Source: Treponema sp. (GTDB taxonomy: Bacteria; Spirochaetota; Spirochaetia; Treponematales; Breznakiellaceae). Taken from it: a DNA stretch of 17,710 nucleotides. Each line of letters begins with the position of its first letter. The stretch's first letter is position 1. The stretch is from positions 1-17,710 of the forward strand of contig JAISFT010000255.1 in assembly GCA_031263435.1 (NCBI GenBank). Direction: 5' to 3'. Under the pieces are notes generated by a model that saw only the letters and a list, made by a program, of their open reading frames with translations, was not told the origin of the DNA and searched no databases. Below, one piece after another: positions 1 to 6,436 of this stretch. The position numbers were made by a program, and so were the translations under genes.

Positions 1-20
1 CTGGTGGTGCCGGCGTAGTT

Positions 21-131
21 TTATATCTTTTTGTTCTTAATTTCAGCGATTAGTTCGTTAAGCCCTGGATTATTTGGATCAACTTTTTGCACCGCCTCCA
101 AATATTTTAACGCCTCGTCATAGTTGCTCAT
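21..131 (-). CDS. 36-aa TPR fragment in frame with the upstream lipoprotein gene
   Basis: Short ORF beginning MSNYDEALKYLEAVQ and ending at a TAA. Its sequence is the second helix of a tetratricopeptide repeat followed by the usual D-P-N-N turn. It lies in the same frame as the lipoprotein gene at 135-641 and is separated from it only by a TGA and one further codon, so helix A of the last TPR is upstream of the stop and helix B is here. An AAGGGG stretch about 8 nt before its ATG could serve as a ribosome site. Either this is a translationally coupled micro-ORF, or, more likely, the tail of one TPR lipoprotein cut by a nonsense codon. A sequencing error or TGA recoding is also possible. Confidence 0.45.
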   Translation of the reverse strand: MSNYDEALKYLEAVQKVDPNNPGLNELIAEIKNKKI

Positions 132-134
132 AAA

Positions 135-641
135 TCAACCCCTTTTATAAACAATGGCCAAATTTTGATACGGCACAGCATTTTTATCGTTGATACTTAT
201 TGATCTTAAATACATTTCTTCCGCCTCATCAAGCCTGTTTTGCCTTCTGTAAACCATGCCAAGATGGTCCATCGCGTCTACAAATAAGGGATCCAGTTTA
301 ATCGCTTCCGTTAAGTACCTTTCGGCCTCGGTCAAATTGTTTTCATCTAAAAATCTCGATCCTATTGTATACGCCTGCATTGCCTGTTCATTGTTTGACG
401 GCGCAACCATGGGCCGCTGGGGACCTACTACTTTAATACCCATGTTTTCAGCTTCAACTAAATAATATCTGGATTGGGTTTCCCTATCCCTGATGCTTTT
501 TTCAACGTTTCTTTCGCTGTTTTCCCCGATGCTTTCTTCGGCGTTTCCCCCGGTATTTTCTTCGGTACTTTTTGTCGTTACGCAGCCCAATAAACCCAGT
601 ATAAGAAGGGATATAATAGCGGCCGGAATCGTGTTTTTCAC
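135..641 (-). CDS. TPR-repeat lipoprotein
   Basis: Predicted 168-aa membrane-anchored lipoprotein. It starts at a GTG with a GGAGG ribosome site 7 nt upstream. The N-terminus is a hydrophobic signal sequence ending in the lipobox LLGC (Cys20), so mature protein would be lipidated and face the periplasm. A Glu/Asn/Ser-rich linker follows (about residues 24-55), with imperfect repeats of the type E-S-I-G-E-N-S-E. Tetratricopeptide repeats then run from about residue 86 to the end (for example RYLTEAIKLDPLFVDAMDHL), a fold used for protein-protein contacts. The last repeat is broken by the stop at 135-137, and its second helix continues in frame at 21-131. The gene is AT-richer than most of the window. 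The function of this lipoprotein is unknown; a scaffold role in envelope complexes is inference. Confidence 0.8.
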   Translation of the reverse strand: MKNTIPAAIISLLILGLLGCVTTKSTEENTGGNAEESIGENSERNVEKSIRDRETQSRYYLVEAENMGIKVVGPQRPMVAPSNNEQAMQAYTIGSRFLDENNLTEAERYLTEAIKLDPLFVDAMDHLGMVYRRQNRLDEAEEMYLRSISINDKNAVPYQNLAIVYKRG

Positions 642-661
642 TGGTTTTCCTCCGATTGGTC

Positions 662-680
662 ATTGTATCATGGATACAAT
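662..680. promoter_or_regulatory. 19-bp perfect palindrome upstream of the TPR lipoprotein
   Basis: Two 8-bp arms (ATTGTATC / GATACAAT) flank a 3-bp centre, 21 bp before the GTG start on the minus strand. On that strand the palindrome contains a TACAAT hexamer that could be a -10 box. The position fits a repressor operator overlapping the promoter. No cognate regulator is identified. Confidence 0.35.
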
Positions 681-777
681 CTGTTGTGTAACCGTTAAAA
701 TCAGGGCATCGGCGCCTGTCCTGCTTCACGAGGGGGGAAATTTTATGGGCAGCAAAGGCCAGCCGGCACGGATGCCG

Positions 778-870
778 AACCAAAACGCTTGAGCGTTTTG
801 GTTTTCGGAGTTTGGGGCAAAGCCCCAAACTCCCAAGGCCAAAAACCGGCAAGGATGCCGGTTTTTGGCC
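778..870. repeat. Three consecutive perfect hairpins
   Basis: Three perfect inverted repeats stand almost end to end. The first has arms at 778-789 and 792-803 (AACCAAAACGCT), the second at 807-818 and 822-833 (GGAGTTTGGGGC, loop AAA), and the third at 837-851 and 856-870 (GGCCAAAAACCGGCA, loop AGGA). None has mismatches and the three stems are unrelated in sequence. No run of T follows any arm, so they are not ordinary intrinsic terminators. The last one abuts the conserved end of the ~300-bp repeat at 867-1178 and occupies the position filled by a different palindrome (17286-17319) in the other copy. Confidence 0.8.
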
Positions 871-1178
871 CGCGCAAGGGATAGAAGCGGAAATACCGCA
901 GACCCCCCCAGCCATTAGCCATCCTGTACCTCCTCCTCCGTAAAGACCCGCCTATAGGTGTATACCGGGGCTGGGGAAGAGACCGGGAAAATATTTGGAA
1001 TTCCCTGCCGTAGCGTATCGGAGATAGCGGAGGCAGACTCTACAAGCAGTTTCCCGGGATGTTTCCCAGCCCCGCTATACACATATGGGATGGGTCGAGG
1101 AATTGAAGCGGAGAGCCCGGTCCCCGGTCCAAGGCAACCGGAGGTTGCCACGGACCGGGGATGCGCCCAATATAAAAA
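867..1178 (-). repeat. ~300-bp interspersed element, copy 1
   Basis: Matches 16995-17289 in inverted orientation over its full length, apart from one exchanged palindrome. The order read on the minus strand is: GGGCGCAT, a variable palindrome (plus-strand 1122-1160), ACCGGGCTCTCCGCTTCAAT and following constant sequence, a 125-bp foldback (958-1082), a constant stretch containing GGAGGAGGT and ending CTTCTATCCCTTGCGCGGGCC, then another variable palindrome (837-870). The foldback ends are GTGTATAGCGGGGCTGGG and its near-complement. It carries no transposase. Reading frames across it are open, but the differences between the two copies change amino acids freely, so I read it as non-coding, MITE-like DNA. 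Confidence 0.85.
1122..1160. repeat. Variable-slot palindrome in element copy 1
   Basis: Nested inverted repeat. Outer arms are CCCCGGTCC (1122-1130) and GGACCGGGG (1152-1160); inner arms are GGCAACC (1133-1139) and GGTTGCC (1143-1149) around a 3-nt loop. It sits exactly between the two constant blocks of the element. In copy 2 the same slot (17015-17034) holds an unrelated palindrome. Confidence 0.8.
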
Positions 1179-1195
1179 ACCCGACAATCGGACTT

Positions 1196-1627
1196 TTATT
1201 TTTTTGCGGTAGTAAAGCCGTTGCCAATCATCTCCGCAATGGGGACGCCCAGATCATCATGAATGCTGATCCGGTAGACCGCCATGCTCCTGCCTTTGGA
1301 CAGGCATACGGATGTGGCAATAAGGCGTTTGCCCCTGGTACTTTTCAGATAGGAAATGCTGCAGGACTGGCCTACGGTAATTCCCACATCGGCGCCGCAG
1401 ACCATATCCAGATTCGAGTGTACCGCAAAGGCTAAATCCGCCAGGGTAAAGATGGCGCCCCCCTGAACCGCCCCGCCGGCATTCCGGTGGACATCGGTAA
1501 TTTCCATGCTGCATTCAACCAGGTCTTCCCGCACTGTATCGATCACCACCCCCGCGGCTGCAGCCCAGCGGTCGGCAGAAAAAAATGTCCGGAATTTATC
1601 TACATTGATATCCAAAAAATCCTCCAT
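1196..1627 (-). CDS. PaaI-family hot-dog thioesterase
   Basis: 143-aa protein of the PaaI/YbgC hot-dog superfamily, which hydrolyses acyl-CoA thioesters in the cytoplasm. The diagnostic segment at residues 47-67 begins HRNAGG and continues Q-G-G-A-I-F-T-L-A-D-L-A-F. The Asp of LAD (about residue 64) matches the catalytic Asp of PaaI, while the common His-Gly-Gly is Gln-Gly-Gly here. The length fits the single-domain family. Start is ATG at 1627; the ribosome site is weak. It is transcribed divergently from rpoN across a 64-bp gap. The substrate is unknown: paa-type phenylacetyl-CoA genes are absent, so general housekeeping of stray acyl-CoA is the safer reading. Confidence 0.85.
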   Translation of the reverse strand: MEDFLDINVDKFRTFFSADRWAAAAGVVIDTVREDLVECSMEITDVHRNAGGAVQGGAIFTLADLAFAVHSNLDMVCGADVGITVGQSCSISYLKSTRGKRLIATSVCLSKGRSMAVYRISIHDDLGVPIAEMIGNGFTTAKK

Positions 1628-1691
1628 ACAAGCTTCGCGTTAACAGGTGAAGTCTCAAAATAAAACCTAGCATGGCATTTTTACCCCGTCA

Positions 1692-3068
1692 ATGTTACAA
1701 TGGGCTATTGTGCAGTTGCAGCCGGTTTTAGTTCAGGAACAACGCCTCAAACTTAACCCCCAGCTTATTCAGTCGATAAAACTGATGGAACTGCCCCTGC
1801 TGGACCTGCGGGACCGAATCCAGGAGGAGCTTGAACAGAATCCGGCCCTGGAACTGGTAAAGGACAAGTCCACCGTTTCCCTGGAAGAGATGGTTAAGCC
1901 CCACCGGGAGGAAGAGGAGTACTTCGACGCCAGTTCCGATTCGGGCTTTAGCCGCCGTCAGGGAATGGAAGCTTCCGATGAGCGGCAGCGTTTCATCGAA
2001 GGAGTCCTGATCCGGCAGGAGACTCTGCAAGAGTACCTTCTTCAACAGCTTCAGCTTGAGTCCATAGACGATGAACTACAGGGGATCTGCGAAACCCTGA
2101 TTCGGAACCTGGACGATGACGGGTTCCACAAGGAACCGGTGGAAACCCTTTTTAAGACCGCATCCCCCCGCCTGGGAGAGGCCCTGAGCCTGGTTCAGGC
2201 CCTGGAACCCCGGGGCACCTGCACGTCCGGCTACCTTGAATCCCTGCGGGTACAGGCAGGCTTTTTGGATGATCCCCCCCCAGGCATCGGGGAAGTCCTG
2301 GGGAATCTGGAAGCCCTTTCCGAGGCCCTGAAAAGGGGGACCACCGTAGAAATTGCCAGGAAACTGGGCAAGACGGAGGAGGAGATGCGACTCTGCCTGG
2401 ACTGTATCCGGAATCTTCACCCCTTTCCGGGCCGGCAATTTGCCTCCGGGGAGGTCCGCTTTGTAATCCCCGATGTCCAGGTAATCCACCGGAACGGGGA
2501 ACTGATCATCGTGCTGAATGAGGAAGAAATCCCCGTCCTGGGGATCAGCCGGGATTTTCGCAAACTTGCCTCCCGGTCCGACAGGGACAGCCGTGAATTT
2601 GTCCAGAAGAATCTTCAGGAAGCCCATAGATTCATCAATTCGATTAGCTACCGGAACCAGACCTTGCTGCGGGTCTCCCAGGCGGTGGTACTGTTCCAGC
2701 GGGATTTCTTCATCCGGGGTCCCAAGTACCTGGCCCCCCTTAACCTGCGGGACATTGCCCAGGAACTGGAGATCAACGAGGCCACCGTGTCCCGTACTGC
2801 CCGGGGCAAGTACATGCAAACCGAATGGGGCGTCTATGAAATCCGCCGCTTCTTCAGCAATTCCATCAGCGGCGCCAATCCGGCAGGGTCCCGGCATTCC
2901 AAGGGGGGCGTCAAAGAGGTGATCCGGGAGATTATCAGCTCCGAAAGGGGGAATCTTTCGGATCAGAAGATCGCGGAACTTCTGGCAAAGCGGGGCATCA
3001 ACCTGGCCCGGCGGACGGTAACCAAGTACCGGACCGAACTTGCATTGGGATCATCCTACGAGCGCTGA
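1692..3068 (+). CDS. rpoN: RNA polymerase sigma-54 factor
   Basis: 458-aa sigma-54, the alternative sigma factor that recognises -24/-12 promoters and needs an AAA+ enhancer-binding activator. Region I is at residues 17-55 (LKLNPQLIQSIKLMELPLLD), the activator-responsive part. An acidic linker and the core-binding domain follow. The DNA-binding helix-turn-helix is around residues 350-385 (EATVSRTARGKYM). The C-terminal RpoN box ARRTVTKYR is intact at 439-447. ATG at 1692 lacks a good ribosome site; an in-frame GTG at 1710 is an alternative start, so the N-terminus is uncertain by six residues. It is followed after 64 bp by hpf, a linkage also common in proteobacteria. I found no convincing -24/-12 promoter in the window itself. 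Confidence 0.95.
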   Translation: MLQWAIVQLQPVLVQEQRLKLNPQLIQSIKLMELPLLDLRDRIQEELEQNPALELVKDKSTVSLEEMVKPHREEEEYFDASSDSGFSRRQGMEASDERQRFIEGVLIRQETLQEYLLQQLQLESIDDELQGICETLIRNLDDDGFHKEPVETLFKTASPRLGEALSLVQALEPRGTCTSGYLESLRVQAGFLDDPPPGIGEVLGNLEALSEALKRGTTVEIARKLGKTEEEMRLCLDCIRNLHPFPGRQFASGEVRFVIPDVQVIHRNGELIIVLNEEEIPVLGISRDFRKLASRSDRDSREFVQKNLQEAHRFINSISYRNQTLLRVSQAVVLFQRDFFIRGPKYLAPLNLRDIAQELEINEATVSRTARGKYMQTEWGVYEIRRFFSNSISGANPAGSRHSKGGVKEVIREIISSERGNLSDQKIAELLAKRGINLARRTVTKYRTELALGSSYER

Positions 3069-3082
3069 CCTACGAGCGTTGA
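3055..3082 (+). repeat. 14-bp tandem duplication over the rpoN stop codon
   Basis: CCTACGAGCGCTGA is followed directly by CCTACGAGCGTTGA, one mismatch. The first unit supplies the last codons and the stop of rpoN. The second lies just outside it in a different frame. Confidence 0.8.
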
Positions 3083-3132
3083 CCCTGTCAGGAATAGTCC
3101 GACTGTGCTAGTATCAAACGAAGGAGGCTGTT

Positions 3133-3423
3133 ATGAACACTGATATCAAGGCCGTACATTTCACCCTTAGGGACGAGACCAGGGAGTACCTGGACCGGAA
3201 GATTGCCCGCATTCACAATGCGGAAAATATGATCGTGGATCTGCTTATCACGCTGACCCATGACAAGGATTTTCAGGCGGAGGCGAAGGTGAATTTCCGC
3301 TGGGGTGTCTCCATCCATGTCAAGGAAAATGCCTTTGATATTAACCCGGCCATCGACAAACTTATGGACGTACTTGATCTAAAGATCACCAAAGAAAAGG
3401 AAAAAGTTAAGGAAAAGCGATAA
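3133..3423 (+). CDS. hpf: Short ribosome hibernation promoting factor
   Basis: 96-aa protein of the HPF/YfiA (sigma-54 modulation) family. Members bind the 30S decoding centre in stationary phase and block tRNA and mRNA sites; short forms promote 100S dimers. The family pattern is seen as HFTLRDETREYLDRKIARI (residues 9-27), a central beta strand, and the ending IDKLMDVLDLKITKEKEK with a basic tail. It lacks the extra C-terminal domain of long HPF. ATG at 3133 is preceded by AAGGAGG at good spacing. A TAGTAT hexamer about 25 nt upstream could be a -10 box, but the -35 is poor, so it may be co-transcribed with rpoN. RraA-like gene follows after 39 bp. Confidence 0.92.
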   Translation: MNTDIKAVHFTLRDETREYLDRKIARIHNAENMIVDLLITLTHDKDFQAEAKVNFRWGVSIHVKENAFDINPAIDKLMDVLDLKITKEKEKVKEKR

Positions 3424-3462
3424 AAATACTCTATCGCAAAGCGGCGTATCTTCGGAGGAGCT

Positions 3463-4356
3463 ATGAACTTGTTTTTTATGACGCCGGACCAGGTGGTACA
3501 GATGACCCCCCAATGGAAGGGGGAGCGGTTGTCCGACGGCCGTCCCAGGGTGCCGGAATCGATTCTGGAACGAATGCGCCACCTGACCCTGGAAGAAGCC
3601 TGGATGCATGCCTGGCGGCTCAAATGGGATTTCCAGACCGAGGCCAACTTCAAGACCACCCACTCTACGGATAAACCCCTGGTAGGCCGGGCCCTTACCA
3701 TCGAATGTGTCCCCTGGCGGGAAGACCTCGACCTCTACTGCAAAGAAGAAGCCCGCGGTTTTGGCTTTAAGGCTGAGGCAGGCAAAAACGATTACAACAA
3801 AGAGGCGGTAACCCGTCTGCAAAAAGACGATGTTATGGTCGTAGACTTCTTCGACAAGGTCCGGTATGGGACCTTCTTCGGGGGGAACCTTTCTACCGCC
3901 GTAGCCAGCAGGACCCAGGGCGGCGGAGCGGTAATCTGGGGGGGCATCCGGGACATTGACCAGGTAATCAAGATCCCCAACCTGCAAATCTACTACCGCG
4001 GTACCCACCCCACCCCCATCCGGGACTATGTGATGACCGGCTACAACCGGCCCACCCGCATCGGTGAGGCCACCTGTATGCCCGGCGATATCGTGTTTGG
4101 CAGCGCCGGGGGCGTCTGCTTTGTGCCGGCCCAGTTTGCAGAAGAGGCGGTCGACGCCGCGGAAAAATCCCACGTCATCGACATCTTCGGGTTCCAGCGC
4201 CTCAAGGAGCGGAAATACACTGCCTCGGAAATTGACCAGAGCCCCTGGCCCAAAAACATCTGGGAAGATTTTCTGGGCTGGTTCAAAACCGACGGCGAAG
4301 CCCAAAAATACGGGTACTTGAACTGGGATAACGATCCCCGCAGCGGCGCTACCTGA
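3463..4356 (+). CDS. RraA-like / HMG-aldolase-family protein
   Basis: 297-aa cytoplasmic protein of the RraA-like superfamily. It includes 4-hydroxy-4-methyl-2-oxoglutarate/oxaloacetate lyases and RNase E inhibitors. The core is visible as FFGGNLSTAVASRT (about residues 139-152), VIWGGIRDIDQV with the conserved Gly-x-Arg-Asp, and MPGDIVFGSAGGVCFVP near 206-222, equivalent to the P-G-D-x-V-x-x-D-x-x-G-V-x-x-V-P block. At 297 aa it is longer than E. coli RraA (about 160) because of extra N-terminal (about 1-65) and C-terminal segments. Start ATG has GGAGGAG 4-5 nt upstream. Its closeness to hpf suggests one transcript. Whether it is an aldolase or a regulator cannot be told from sequence; no sugar-acid pathway genes accompany it. 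Confidence 0.8.
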   Translation: MNLFFMTPDQVVQMTPQWKGERLSDGRPRVPESILERMRHLTLEEAWMHAWRLKWDFQTEANFKTTHSTDKPLVGRALTIECVPWREDLDLYCKEEARGFGFKAEAGKNDYNKEAVTRLQKDDVMVVDFFDKVRYGTFFGGNLSTAVASRTQGGGAVIWGGIRDIDQVIKIPNLQIYYRGTHPTPIRDYVMTGYNRPTRIGEATCMPGDIVFGSAGGVCFVPAQFAEEAVDAAEKSHVIDIFGFQRLKERKYTASEIDQSPWPKNIWEDFLGWFKTDGEAQKYGYLNWDNDPRSGAT

Positions 4357-4372
4357 ACAGTTCTTCGGTAAC

Positions 4373-4400
4373 AAAACCACAGGCCCGGCCCGCGGTTTTT
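4373..4400 (+). terminator. Possible terminator after the RraA-like gene
   Basis: AAAACC and GGTTTT arms with a GC-rich centre, ending in a run of five T, 17 bp past the stop codon. The inner stem has a mismatch and the loop is GC-rich, so this is a weak call. Confidence 0.35.
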
Positions 4401-4409
4401 AAGTCAGAG

Positions 4410-4425
4410 GTCCGGGGAACCGGAC
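4410..4425 (+). promoter_or_regulatory. Inverted repeat in the DinB-family gene leader
   Basis: GTCCGG-GGAA-CCGGAC lies 25 bp before the start codon and directly before a TATCTT hexamer that could act as a -10 box. The placement suits an operator. No good -35 is visible. Confidence 0.3.
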
Positions 4426-4450
4426 TATCTTAATCTCAAGGAGAGGTACC

Positions 4451-4975
4451 ATGAGCAGCAGTGAAACAACCTTCGCCAAGTACAACCAGGAGGCGAACCA
4501 AAATATCCTGGACCTGTTAAACAAGCTTTCCAACGATGAACGGGAGAAGGATCGGGGCTCCTATTACCACAGCCTGTCCGGCCTGGTCCGCCATATCGGC
4601 GGCGGCTCCCTGTTCTTTGCCGGCCTTCTCCGCGGCGCCCTCGGCTCCGCGGCGGCAGCCAGGCCCCTGGCCGCCCTGGATGGGATCAGCTTTCCCGAGG
4701 GGCCCCTAAGCGAAGCCCAGTGGAAGAAGGCAGCCGCGGACTTCAAGACCGTGGACCAGGCCCTGGTGGATTTTGCCGGCGCCCTGACCAGCGCCGATCT
4801 TGCCGCCCCGGTAAAACTCGATTGGTACGGCGGGAACCCCGCGGATGTACCCCTGTCCTTCATGTTTTACCAGCTTACCGTTCACAACACCCACCACCGC
4901 GGGCAGGTGTCCCAGGTCCTCGATGAGCTCAAAATCGACAATGACTATTCGGGGATCAACGTAGCCTTCCGGTAA
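4451..4975 (+). CDS. DinB-fold metal-binding protein
   Basis: 174-aa four-helix-bundle protein of the DinB/YfiT-like superfamily, whose members usually bind a divalent metal through three histidines; many are thiol-dependent transferases. The expected ligands are visible: His48 (LVRHIGG) and the H-x-x-x-H pair His145/His149 in VHNTHHRGQVSQVL. The length is typical. ATG has AGGAGAGG just upstream. Its own leader contains an inverted repeat and a possible promoter. It is convergent with the pyr operon, separated by a repeat field. Substrate and thiol cofactor are unknown; DNA-damage induction, which named the family in Bacillus, is not shown here. Confidence 0.87.
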   Translation: MSSSETTFAKYNQEANQNILDLLNKLSNDEREKDRGSYYHSLSGLVRHIGGGSLFFAGLLRGALGSAAAARPLAALDGISFPEGPLSEAQWKKAAADFKTVDQALVDFAGALTSADLAAPVKLDWYGGNPADVPLSFMFYQLTVHNTHHRGQVSQVLDELKIDNDYSGINVAFR

Positions 4976-4980
4976 TTCAT

Positions 4981-5103
4981 AAGGGGGGGCCTGCTACCAC
5001 GGACAATCCGCCCGTAGCCGGGTCAAGGGGGCCAAAAATACTGCGTATTTGAATACTTCGTATTTTGGCCCCCTTGACTTCCGCCTGTATCCTGGCCCCC
5101 CCT
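4981..5103 (+). repeat. GGGGGGGCCTGCTACCACG-type repeat, copy A
   Basis: Shares its two constant flanks with the copy at 9996-10083. The left flank starts AAGGGGGGGCCTGCTACCAC and runs through CCGCCCGTAGCCGG; the right flank is CTTCCGC followed by a pyrimidine-rich run to TGGCCCCCCCT. Between them is a long locus-specific palindrome (5022-5041 against 5059-5077) containing the inner repeats AATAC-TGC-GTATT and AATAC-TTC-GTATT. The outer G7 and C7 runs can also pair. No ORF of note. Confidence 0.8.
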
Positions 5104-5109
5104 CGCTCC

Positions 5110-5431
5110 ACAAAAACCCCTGCCTTTCCCGTATACAGTCACCCCGCAAGGGGTTTTTGTTCCGCTACCCCCCAAAACAAAACCGCAAAGCGGTTTTGGG
5201 CCAATCCCATCGGGATTGGCTTCCGCGCAAGGGATTGGAGGGGCGGGGCTGTCCAATGGGACAGCCCCGTTCCCGAAGCGTGGCAGCCGGGAGGCTGCCT
5301 GAGCGGAGGGAAGGGAGCGTGGCAGCCACAGGCGGCCTTGGCGGAACCCCGCCAAGCCCGGTTTCTGGCGCTGCCCCTTCGGCACCCCTGGAGGGGCAGC
5401 ACCAGAAATGCGCCCAAATTTTTTAAAAAAT
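5110..5431. repeat. Hairpin field between convergent genes
   Basis: Non-coding stretch packed with inverted repeats: 5110-5120/5150-5160 (ACAAAAACCCC), 5178-5186/5190-5198 (loop AAA), 5200-5208/5212-5220 (GCCAATCCC, loop ATC), 5244-5254/5259-5269 (CGGGGCTGTCC), 5282-5288/5293-5299 (GGCAGCC), 5337-5344/5349-5356 (CTTGGCGG), 5362-5378/5392-5408 (17 bp with one mismatch) and the A/T palindrome 5418-5431. CCGCGCAAGGGAT at 5223 also occurs at the edge of the ~300-bp element (870). Several ORFs cross it only because the sequence lacks stops. None of the hairpins is followed by a clear T run. Confidence 0.75.
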
Positions 5432-5452
5432 CTTCGCAATGTTTAATTTCTG

Positions 5453-6436
5453 TCAGGTTCTGATACTCAGTTCCCCCAGGGCGCCGAATCCCCGTTCCGC
5501 CATGTAGGCCGCAATGCCGTCTATAATCTCCGTCATGGCCCGGGGGTTGGCAAAGGTGGCGGACCCTACCTGAACAGCAGCGGCCCCGGCTAAAAGAAAT
5601 TCCAGGGCGTCCTCCGTGCAGACAATGCCCCCGATGCCCACAATGGGAACCGCCGGCCCGGAAGCTCCGGGGACCCGCAGGGCTTCCCAGAGTTCCCAGA
5701 CCATACGCAGGGCCAGGGGCCGGATGGCGGGACCGGAAAGGCCGGCGCTGATATTGTCAAAAACAGGCCGGCGGCTGTGAATATCAACGGCCAGGGCCTT
5801 AAAGGTGTTCACCAGGGAAAGGGCGTCGGCCCCCGCATTGACACAGGCACGGGCCACCGCCGCAAGATCCGGGGCATTGGGAGAAAGTTTTACCATCAGC
5901 GGCTTATCGGGGGCCGCCCCGCGAACCCGGCTGGTTACCAGGGCGGCGGCCTCCGCCTCCAGGCCAAAGGCCATGCCCCCGGCCTTTACGTTGGGGCAGG
6001 AGATGTTGAGTTCAATCATGTCGATGGCTGTACGGTTAAGGAGGGCGGCCCCTTCGGTGTACTCTTCAACCGTAGAACCGGAAAGATTGGCAATGACCAC
6101 CGGACCCAGGCTGCGGAGGGCGGGGAGTTCCTTCTCGATAAAGGCCGGGATACCGGGGTTTTCCAGGCCGATGGAATTCATAAGCCCCCCGGGGCTTTCG
6201 TGGAGCCGGACCCCGCTGTTCCCCGGCCGGGGATAGAGGGTAAGCCCCTTGGTACAGATGCCGCCGAGCCGGGCAATATCCAGCAGTCCCGCATATTCCC
6301 TGCCGTATCCAAAGGTCCCCGATGCGGCAATTACAGGATTTTTGAAAGAGACCCCCGCAATATCGACCGAAAGATCCCGGGCGGGGGCGGATGGGGGCGG
6401 CGCTCCGCCCGGCAGATCCGCGGAGGGGCCCGTCAA
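5453..6436 (-). CDS. pyrD: Dihydroorotate dehydrogenase, class 1B catalytic subunit
   Basis: Oxidises dihydroorotate to orotate with FMN, passing electrons to PyrK and NAD. FMN and substrate segments are seen as IAASGTFGYG, GGLMNSIGLENPG (about residues 84-96) and KLSPN; the catalytic Cys is in NISCPN (about 144-149), followed by VKAGGMAFG as in class 1B enzymes. GIGGI and the VQVGSATF phosphate-binding segment are near the C-terminus. The frame stays open upstream to 6631, but that part lies inside pyrK in another frame. I place the start at TTG (6436), preceded by GGAGG at 7 nt and overlapping the pyrK stop within TTGA. This gives 327 aa. The first ~20 residues are Pro/Ala/Gly-rich and not family-like. 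Confidence 0.9.
   Translation of the reverse strand: MTGPSADLPGGAPPPSAPARDLSVDIAGVSFKNPVIAASGTFGYGREYAGLLDIARLGGICTKGLTLYPRPGNSGVRLHESPGGLMNSIGLENPGIPAFIEKELPALRSLGPVVIANLSGSTVEEYTEGAALLNRTAIDMIELNISCPNVKAGGMAFGLEAEAAALVTSRVRGAAPDKPLMVKLSPNAPDLAAVARACVNAGADALSLVNTFKALAVDIHSRRPVFDNISAGLSGPAIRPLALRMVWELWEALRVPGASGPAVPIVGIGGIVCTEDALEFLLAGAAAVQVGSATFANPRAMTEIIDGIAAYMAERGFGALGELSIRT

Noticed and set aside
778..870. CRISPR-like array
   Set aside because: The hairpins have different sequences and no regularly spaced spacers; no cas genes are present.
502..915. 137-aa ORF through the hairpins and repeat edge
   Set aside because: It runs through three perfect hairpins and antisense to the lipoprotein gene's start. 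The counterpart in copy 2 shares only the first ~16 residues before the palindromes diverge.
958..1212. 84-aa ORF in the ~300-bp element, with a 64-aa counterpart at 17004-17198
   Set aside because: Both copies are open and similar, but most base differences change the amino acid, which argues against a selected protein.
5049..5463. Overlapping ORFs in the hairpin field
   Set aside because: Three frames are open at once over palindromic DNA; no ribosome site, no domain.
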